Assembly (NCBI GenBank): GCA_019247245.1
Contig: JAFAPF010000427.1
Coordinates: 1 to 9,192, forward strand
Direction: 5' to 3'
Length of the DNA stretch: 9,192 nucleotides
DNA from: Rubrobacter sp.
Lineage (GTDB): Bacteria > Actinomycetota > Rubrobacteria > Rubrobacterales > Rubrobacteraceae
Shown: piece by piece, positions 5,589-9,192 of the stretch
Numbering within the stretch: the first letter of the stretch is position 1
How the letters are laid out: each line of letters starts with the position of its first letter
Translations under genes and position numbers: made by a program
Notes under the pieces: model-generated
Told to the model about the DNA's origin: nothing
What the model saw: only the letters and a program-made list of their open reading frames with translations
The model's database searches: none

Positions 5589-7592
5589 CTAAGAGGCTTT
5601 GAGACGCGCGGCGATCAGGTCGGCGTAGGCCTGCTGGCCCTCGGGCTGGAGGTGGATCCCATCTTCCACAAAGAAATCGGGCCGGTCAGCGCTCGCAGCG
5701 TGCCAATCGATGAGTACAGTATTGGGGTACTCCGGCACCTTCTCGGCCAGCATGTTGTTGTTCGGCTGTTCCCAGGTGCGCGGGGCTTTCACGTTCACGA
5801 ACGCTACCTTGCGCACATCCGCCAGTATGCGCATTATCTCATCGAACTGCTCGGCGGTGAAGGTGCCATTGGTACCGATGTGAACGACCACGACATCGCC
5901 CAGCTGACCAGCGGCACGCCGTCTTTGCAGCACGGCGATCGCGTCTACGGCTTGGAAGCCTACGTCCGCTTGGATGGCGGGGTTATCGAGGGCTCGGTTG
6001 AGCTCCCCAGCGGCGCCGACCATCACCGAGTCGCCTACGGCGGTGACCGGTCCCATAGGGGCTGTGGACGCAGTGGCGGGGCTGGCGTTGGAAGCCGTCT
6101 CGGTTTTAGATGCGGGGCTCTCAGCCTCGGTATCGGACGCGTTGGTTGAGGCCTCAGTATCGGTCTCTGATGTGCTGCCCTCGGTATGGACCCCCTCCAC
6201 AGAGAGATAGGAGGGAGGAGCTGGTGGTTGGGCGTGTGCCACAGCCAAGCCGAGTACCACGCAGAGTGCCATGCATGTCCCTACGGTCCCGACCCACTGG
6301 GCACCGAGCCGCCAGCGGCGGGCGCCTTGCGCCTCGCGCAACGCGTTCCAGGCTCGCCCGAGCGCACCAGTGCGTATCGGCGTTTCGACGTAGCGGTAGG
6401 AGAGCCCCGCGAGCACGAACGTCACCACCAGTCGCAAGACCAGCAGTGGCAAGCCACCGATAGGCACGTCGAACTCGGGTCGGGTGACCACGAATACAGG
6501 CCAGTGCCACAGGTAGATCCCGTACGACCGCACTCCGACCCACCGCAGTGGCCACCACTCCAGCAGACTCGCGAATAGACGCGTGAGTGGATGGACGACG
6601 ACCGTGATTGCTACGGCAGTAGTGAGCGCAACCAATGTCAAGCCACCCTGAAAGAGGAACGGCTGAGTTTCGTCGAGCCGGATACAGAAAAAGACGAGTC
6701 CAGCGAGCGCGGCCAAGCCGATTATGTCGAGAAGTAACGGCGAGGCCCATCCCGCCTGCAGCTGATGTCGTCCCGGCTCCCACAAGAAAGCGAGCGCGAC
6801 CCCGATGAGCAGCCCAGCAGCCCGGGTATCGGTCCCATAGTAGATCCGGGAAGGATCAACGTTGGGCTGGTAGAGAATCGCCATCAACGAGGCTGACGCT
6901 ACCGCACCCGCAATGACGGCAAGTAACACACGGCGACGGCGCAAACGCATCATCTCAGGTGTGAGCGGCACGTGGCGGCGTAGCCAGCGTAAGCGTGCCA
7001 TCCCAATGATGAACAACAGCGGCCACAGTAGGTAAAATTGCTCTTCAACCGCAAGTGACCACAGGTGCTGCAACGGTGGCGGTCGTCCGACGATCTCGAA
7101 GTAGGGCTTGTTAGCCAGTATGAGGTACCAGTTAGTCACGTACCCGAATGCCGCTATCGCATCATCGCGTAGCCCCGCGACCTCACCGGGCAGAAACACG
7201 ACGGCGAATGCGAGGGTGACTACGAGCAACAGGTACAGCGCGGGAAGGAGCCGGCGCGCGCGCCGTAGCCAGAAGGCTGCGAGGTCAATGCGACCCCGCT
7301 GGCGCCACTCCGCCAGCAGCAGCGAGGTGATCAAATACCCACTTATGACGAAGAAGATCTCGACGCCGAGGAAGCCTCCCGGTATCCAGGGCAGCTCGGC
7401 GTGGTAGAGGAGTACGGCTATAACGGCGAACGCACGCAGCCCATTGAGACCAGGCAGGTAAGGCAGCCACGCGCCTCCTCCGGCCTTCCGGTCACTACGC
7501 CCGCCGACCTTGGGCGTATGTAAAGTACCTTGTGGCGTTCTCCTATTTGCGTGTGTGACGCTGGTGGAGGATGGATCTTGCTGCAACGGCAC
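5589..7592 (-). CDS. Membrane O-acyltransferase (acyltransferase 3, OafA-like) fused to a C-terminal SGNH domain
   Basis: A 667-residue inner-membrane protein. A polar N-terminal tail (1-43) leads to an acyltransferase-3 domain (about 44-420) with roughly ten hydrophobic segments and the motifs GLNGLRAFAVIAVLLYH (H64), GVEIFFVISGYLIT, WLRRARRLLP, LWSLAVEEQFYLLWP, SYGIYLWHWPVF and YRYVETPIR. A last membrane helix (about 430-452) and a Ser/Thr/Glu-rich linker (about 455-515) precede an SGNH domain with GDSVM (S522), HIGTN (N575) and DGIH (D644, H647), so the catalytic set is complete. Such proteins move acetyl groups across the membrane and place them on lipopolysaccharide, exopolysaccharide or peptidoglycan. 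The GTG at 7592 has AAAGGA almost abutting it; TTG at 7586 (third codon) has better spacing from the same site. It is convergent with the catabolic operon and looks richer in G+C than the sequence upstream of it. The acceptor is unknown. Confidence 0.93.
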   Translation of the reverse strand: MPLQQDPSSTSVTHANRRTPQGTLHTPKVGGRSDRKAGGGAWLPYLPGLNGLRAFAVIAVLLYHAELPWIPGGFLGVEIFFVISGYLITSLLLAEWRQRGRIDLAAFWLRRARRLLPALYLLLVVTLAFAVVFLPGEVAGLRDDAIAAFGYVTNWYLILANKPYFEIVGRPPPLQHLWSLAVEEQFYLLWPLLFIIGMARLRWLRRHVPLTPEMMRLRRRRVLLAVIAGAVASASLMAILYQPNVDPSRIYYGTDTRAAGLLIGVALAFLWEPGRHQLQAGWASPLLLDIIGLAALAGLVFFCIRLDETQPFLFQGGLTLVALTTAVAITVVVHPLTRLFASLLEWWPLRWVGVRSYGIYLWHWPVFVVTRPEFDVPIGGLPLLVLRLVVTFVLAGLSYRYVETPIRTGALGRAWNALREAQGARRWRLGAQWVGTVGTCMALCVVLGLAVAHAQPPAPPSYLSVEGVHTEGSTSETDTEASTNASDTEAESPASKTETASNASPATASTAPMGPVTAVGDSVMVGAAGELNRALDNPAIQADVGFQAVDAIAVLQRRRAAGQLGDVVVVHIGTNGTFTAEQFDEIMRILADVRKVAFVNVKAPRTWEQPNNNMLAEKVPEYPNTVLIDWHAASADRPDFFVEDGIHLQPEGQQAYADLIAARLKAS

Positions 7593-7725
7593 GTCCTTTG
7601 TCCCTGCTCTTGCTAGCCAAAGAAGACGAATATAGCATAGTCTGGATCACTACTGGTACTTTAACCATTGGTATATCTTCAAGCCTGAATCGCCACGCTT
7701 TCTTGGAAGTAAAGCCTCTCGCCAT
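7543..7725 (-). CDS. 60-residue hypothetical protein with strong ribosome binding site, overlapping the acyltransferase start
   Basis: Not recognised. The ATG at 7725 (- strand) has an almost ideal AAAGGAG (7732-7738) with a 6-nt spacer, far better than the acyltransferase's own site. The product begins MARGFTSKKAWRFRLEDIPM and continues as a basic, soluble polypeptide without clear motifs. It ends with TAG at 7543, 50 nt inside the acyltransferase gene and in another frame. It may be a leader whose translation delivers ribosomes to the acyltransferase start, or the stub of an older gene. The strong initiation signal is seen; the role is inferred. Confidence 0.4.
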   Translation of the reverse strand: MARGFTSKKAWRFRLEDIPMVKVPVVIQTMLYSSSLASKSRDKGRAVAARSILHQRHTRK

Positions 7726-7876
7726 ATGCTGCTCCTTTCGGTCCTTGGCTCAACACTCTCACCAGTGAAACTGCCATAGTGTGATTTAGCGCTCAACGTC
7801 TCGAAAGAAACGCTTTGAAAGAGCTATGATGAGCCGAGGCAACTACAGTTAAAGAAAAGGAAAGCGACCAGGATGT

Positions 7877-8014
7877 TCACGCCTGAGACAATGCAAGAAG
7901 CGATGAGCGGTCGGGAATCTTGAAGGCACACGCTAGTGCAAGGACTACCACCGGAAAACTCAGTAACAGCAAAACAGCCAATATATAAGCTCTCAACAAG
8001 CTCCACCACCGCAT
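7877..8014 (-). CDS. 45-residue hydrophobic ORF resembling a signal or membrane-anchor segment
   Basis: The ATG at 8014 (- strand) opens MRWWSLLRAYILAVLLLLSF, followed by PVVVLALACAF and a short polar tail ending at TGA (7877-7879). The basic-aromatic start followed by about 22 hydrophobic residues is what a single membrane anchor or uncleaved signal looks like. The ribosome binding site is weak (AGGT about 8 nt upstream). It could be a small membrane protein or the surviving 5' end of a decayed envelope-polysaccharide gene, which would suit the neighbours. Not recognised; possibly chance. Confidence 0.3.
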   Translation of the reverse strand: MRWWSLLRAYILAVLLLLSFPVVVLALACAFKIPDRSSLLALSQA

Positions 8015-8049
8015 CAGATCAACCTAAAAGTAGCGTCTGGGCTTGTAGA

Positions 8050-8077
8050 TTGAAAGCCCTATACTTTCAGGTAATAA
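8050..8077 (+). promoter_or_regulatory. Possible sigma-70-type promoter for the GNAT gene, overlapping an inverted repeat
   Basis: TTGAAA (8050-8055) and TAATAA (8072-8077) are separated by 16 nt, close to the -35/-10 consensus, about 100 nt before the GNAT start. The TGAAAG/CTTTCA inverted repeat (8051-8069) overlaps the -35 element and the spacer, where a repressor could bind. Position and match are seen; activity is inferred. Confidence 0.35.
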
Positions 8078-8113
8078 AGAGATAACCTTACTACAATCCG
8101 ATGAACAAGCTAG

Positions 8114-8161
8114 GGTGGCTGGAGCGCTGGTAAGGCGGAGCGCTTTCCCGTCCTTGCCACC
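8114..8161 (+). promoter_or_regulatory. Hairpin in the leader of the GNAT gene
   Basis: GGTGGC (8114-8119) pairs with GCCACC (8156-8161), and GGTAAGG (8129-8135) with CCTTGCC (8152-8158, one T-G wobble), extended by CGG/CCG. The two outer stems share 8156-8158 and are alternatives. The direct repeat GGAGCGCT (8121-8128, 8137-8144) lies inside. The structure ends 12 nt before the GTG start, so it could affect translation. It does not match a riboswitch or tRNA I know. Confidence 0.3.
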
Positions 8162-8173
8162 TATAGAGGCCTC

Positions 8174-8905
8174 GTGGATGACAAAGAACCATCCCAACTA
8201 TTAGTGAGCGGAGGAGAAGTGGGAGTAGATAGGCTAATTTCGCGCTCAAGGCGTCACCTCCGCCGCTATGGGTTAAGGGCTACACTATATAAAGCAGCAC
8301 AGCGTTTCCGAGAGAGTGTATACCTCCGCGAAACTCACGTCTGGTACGAACTATCCCTTGACACCGAGCGTCCACGAGTACCTTTGCCGCCAGGGCTTAC
8401 GCTTGTTCAAGGCGGTGATGATGATCTGCCGCTACTCGATGAACTCCCAACCACACCGGACGAGAAGGAAGCAAGGAAGCGGCTGGAAGCTGGTGCCGAT
8501 CTTTGGTTTGTCTTAGATGGCCGGCAGCCTTCCTTTGCTTGCTGGATCTTTCACGAATCCCTCCCGATGCTAGCCGCCCCGGATGGCCAGCTTGTGTTGC
8601 CAGCCGGGATCGTTTGTTTGGAGAATTCGGTCACCTCGGCGGCCTACCGAGGTCGGGGAGTTGCACCTGCTGCCTGGTCTAATATCGTAGATACGCTCGA
8701 GGAGTTGGGTGAAGCCAAGGTTATTATCACCAAGATCGAAGAAAGCAACATAGCGTCCCGGCGAGCTATATTGAAGAGTGGCTTTCAAGAAAGCGCAACG
8801 ATGTACTTCAGGCTAGTAGGATTTTGGCGGCGTACCACAGTGCGAAGGAAGTCGGGCGTGACTGCTGACTGGCTTGCCAAAGCCCTCCAGAAGGAGTCTC
8901 TATGA
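8174..8905 (+). CDS. GNAT-family N-acetyltransferase
   Basis: A 243-residue cytoplasmic protein. Residues 1-60 form a basic, arginine-rich, probably helical extension, followed by a GNAT fold. The acetyl-CoA pyrophosphate loop is YRGRGVAP (158-165; R-x-x-G-x-A pattern), preceded by the β4 strand CLENSVTS. The later ESNIASRRAILKSGF (190-204) is the standard C-terminal GNAT segment. It would transfer an acyl group from acyl-CoA to an amine; the acceptor cannot be read from the sequence. The GTG at 8174 has only AGAGG upstream. An in-frame GTG at 8219 follows GGAGGAG (8210-8216) with a 2-nt gap and would shorten the protein by 15 residues. The adjacent membrane acyltransferase hints at an envelope or polysaccharide role, but the two genes are divergent. 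Its stop overlaps a following ATG by 4 nt. Confidence 0.85.
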   Translation: MDDKEPSQLLVSGGEVGVDRLISRSRRHLRRYGLRATLYKAAQRFRESVYLRETHVWYELSLDTERPRVPLPPGLTLVQGGDDDLPLLDELPTTPDEKEARKRLEAGADLWFVLDGRQPSFACWIFHESLPMLAAPDGQLVLPAGIVCLENSVTSAAYRGRGVAPAAWSNIVDTLEELGEAKVIITKIEESNIASRRAILKSGFQESATMYFRLVGFWRRTTVRRKSGVTADWLAKALQKESL

Positions 8906-8946
8906 AAGATCCACGGCGCGAAAACGCGGAACCGAGGTATAGGTAG
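8902..8946 (+). CDS. 14-codon ORF translationally coupled to the GNAT gene; probable stub of a lost gene
   Basis: The ATG at 8902 overlaps the GNAT stop (ATGA) and has AAGGAG (8891-8896) with a 5-nt spacer, so initiation signals are excellent. The product is only MKDPRRENAEPRYR before TAG at 8944-8946. A fully equipped operon-style start leading into 14 residues suggests that the second gene of an operon was cut off by deletion or nearby insertion. It could also be a genuine microprotein. No coding continuation is visible in any frame up to the insertion sequence. Confidence 0.35.
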   Translation: MKDPRRENAEPRYR

Positions 8947-8968
8947 CTTCTTAGTAACCATACATAGA

Positions 8969-8986
8969 CTAGATGCCCCTAGATGC
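8969..8986. repeat. Short tandem direct repeat CTAGATGC x2
   Basis: CTAGATGC occurs at 8969-8976 and 8979-8986, separated by CC. It lies in the non-coding stretch between the GNAT operon end and the insertion sequence. It may be a scar of past insertion/excision or chance. Confidence 0.4.
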
Positions 8987-9063
8987 TCTATCTCTGTGTG
9001 TAAAGCCTAAGAGGCGCTAGCTGCCGATAACTAGAAATGTCGTAAACCGAGCTTTCGGTGTTA

Positions 9064-9192
9064 GAGCCTGTTATGAACTTTCTGGGTCGGGGCGGTAGCA
9101 TGGGTGTATGGATACACGCAAAACCTACCCCAGTGATGTGAGTGCCGACGAGTGGGCGTTCGTCGCGCCTTATCTGACGCTGATGAAGGAGG
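9064..9192 (+). mobile_element. Left end of an IS5-family-like insertion sequence, truncated by the window edge
   Basis: GAGCCTGTTATGAACTTT beginning at 9064 looks like an IS5-family terminal inverted repeat (GAG start). It lies 44 bp before a transposase start codon, the usual spacing. The preceding TTA (9061-9063) would fit a TNA target duplication as made by the IS1031 branch. The right end and second target copy are outside the window, so the boundary is inferred. Confidence 0.65.
9108..9192 (+). CDS. IS5-family-like transposase, N-terminal 28 codons (runs off the window)
   Basis: The ATG at 9108 opens MDTRKTYPSDVSADEWAFVA, followed by PYLTLMKE. The 'YPSDVS-x-x-EW-x-x-xxPYL' opening is typical of IS5/IS4-type DDE transposases with the small N-terminal DUF4096-type region. 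The DDE catalytic residues lie beyond the window. An ATG at 9100 is in another frame. The gene reads in the same direction as the GNAT gene and appears open to the edge. Confidence 0.75.
   Translation, partial: MDTRKTYPSDVSADEWAFVAPYLTLMKE

Larger units (their letters stand above)
7593..8173. other. Divergent intergenic region of about 580 bases between the acyltransferase and the GNAT gene
   Basis: This stretch is visibly less GC-rich than its surroundings and contains no long ORF on either strand. It holds the 5' part of the 60-residue - strand ORF, a 45-residue hydrophobic - strand ORF (7877-8014), a TGAAAG/CTTTCA inverted repeat (8051-8069), a possible + strand promoter, and a leader hairpin before the GNAT gene. 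It must contain the promoters for both divergent genes. No tRNA, CRISPR repeat or long repeat was seen. Confidence 0.6.

Noticed and set aside
6154..6783. Long 209-residue - strand ORF and several + strand ORFs within the acyltransferase gene
   Set aside because: They lie in other frames of a gene with clear motifs throughout and show Arg/Ala/Pro-rich shadow composition with no family pattern.
7679..7777. 32-residue - strand ORF starting MAVSLVRVLSQGPKG
   Set aside because: It overlaps the 60-residue ORF in another frame, has no good ribosome site and has no recognisable pattern.
8051..8069. TGAAAG/CTTTCA inverted repeat as a possible CRISPR repeat or terminator
   Set aside because: Only one copy exists, there is no spacer periodicity and no T tract; it is kept only as part of the possible promoter region.
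8114..8161. tRNA or tmRNA fragment
   Set aside because: The stems do not form a cloverleaf, and no TTCGA-type T loop or CCA end is visible.
9046..9059. ACCGA-GCTT-TCGGT hairpin just before the insertion sequence as a terminator
   Set aside because: Only five base pairs with no T tract and no gene ending nearby; more likely chance.

Overview
The window looks like a chromosomal segment from a moderately GC-rich bacterium. Protein flavour and operon content suggest an actinobacterium, possibly Rubrobacter-like, but this is an impression from family resemblance; no marker gene is present to prove it.

Region 1 (1-1190) is decayed. It holds the 3' two thirds of a zinc-independent quinone oxidoreductase gene broken by three frameshifts, then a remnant of the C-terminal end of a short-chain dehydrogenase (SDR) carrying in-frame stops. 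Region 2 (1192-5420, + strand) is an intact four-gene cluster: an AMP-forming acyl-CoA synthetase, an ACAD10/11-type acyl-CoA dehydrogenase, an APH-type phosphotransferase and a small DUF6285-like protein. The last three overlap by 4 nt and 1 nt. The set matches the parts of the levulinate (lva) / 4-hydroxyacyl-CoA pathway: CoA activation, 4-phosphorylation by a kinase with a small partner, then phosphate elimination and rearrangement by a dehydrogenase-fold enzyme. In mammals the kinase and dehydrogenase domains are fused (ACAD10/11); here they are separate, overlapping genes. The decayed SDR upstream could be the lost 3-hydroxyacyl-CoA dehydrogenase partner.

Region 3 (5421-7592) is a short convergent spacer with a possible terminator hairpin, followed on the - strand by a 667-residue membrane O-acyltransferase with a C-terminal SGNH esterase-like domain, probably acting on an envelope polysaccharide or peptidoglycan.

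Region 4 (7593-9192) is a visibly less GC-rich, gene-poor accessory stretch. It has a divergent intergenic region of about 580 bases with two small - strand ORFs, one of them with an excellent ribosome binding site. A GNAT-family acetyltransferase follows on the + strand, then a 14-codon ORF translationally coupled to it that looks like the stub of a lost gene. The window ends in the left end of an IS5-family-like insertion sequence whose transposase runs off the edge. The decay at one end and the mobile element at the other suggest a region being remodelled around an intact catabolic operon.
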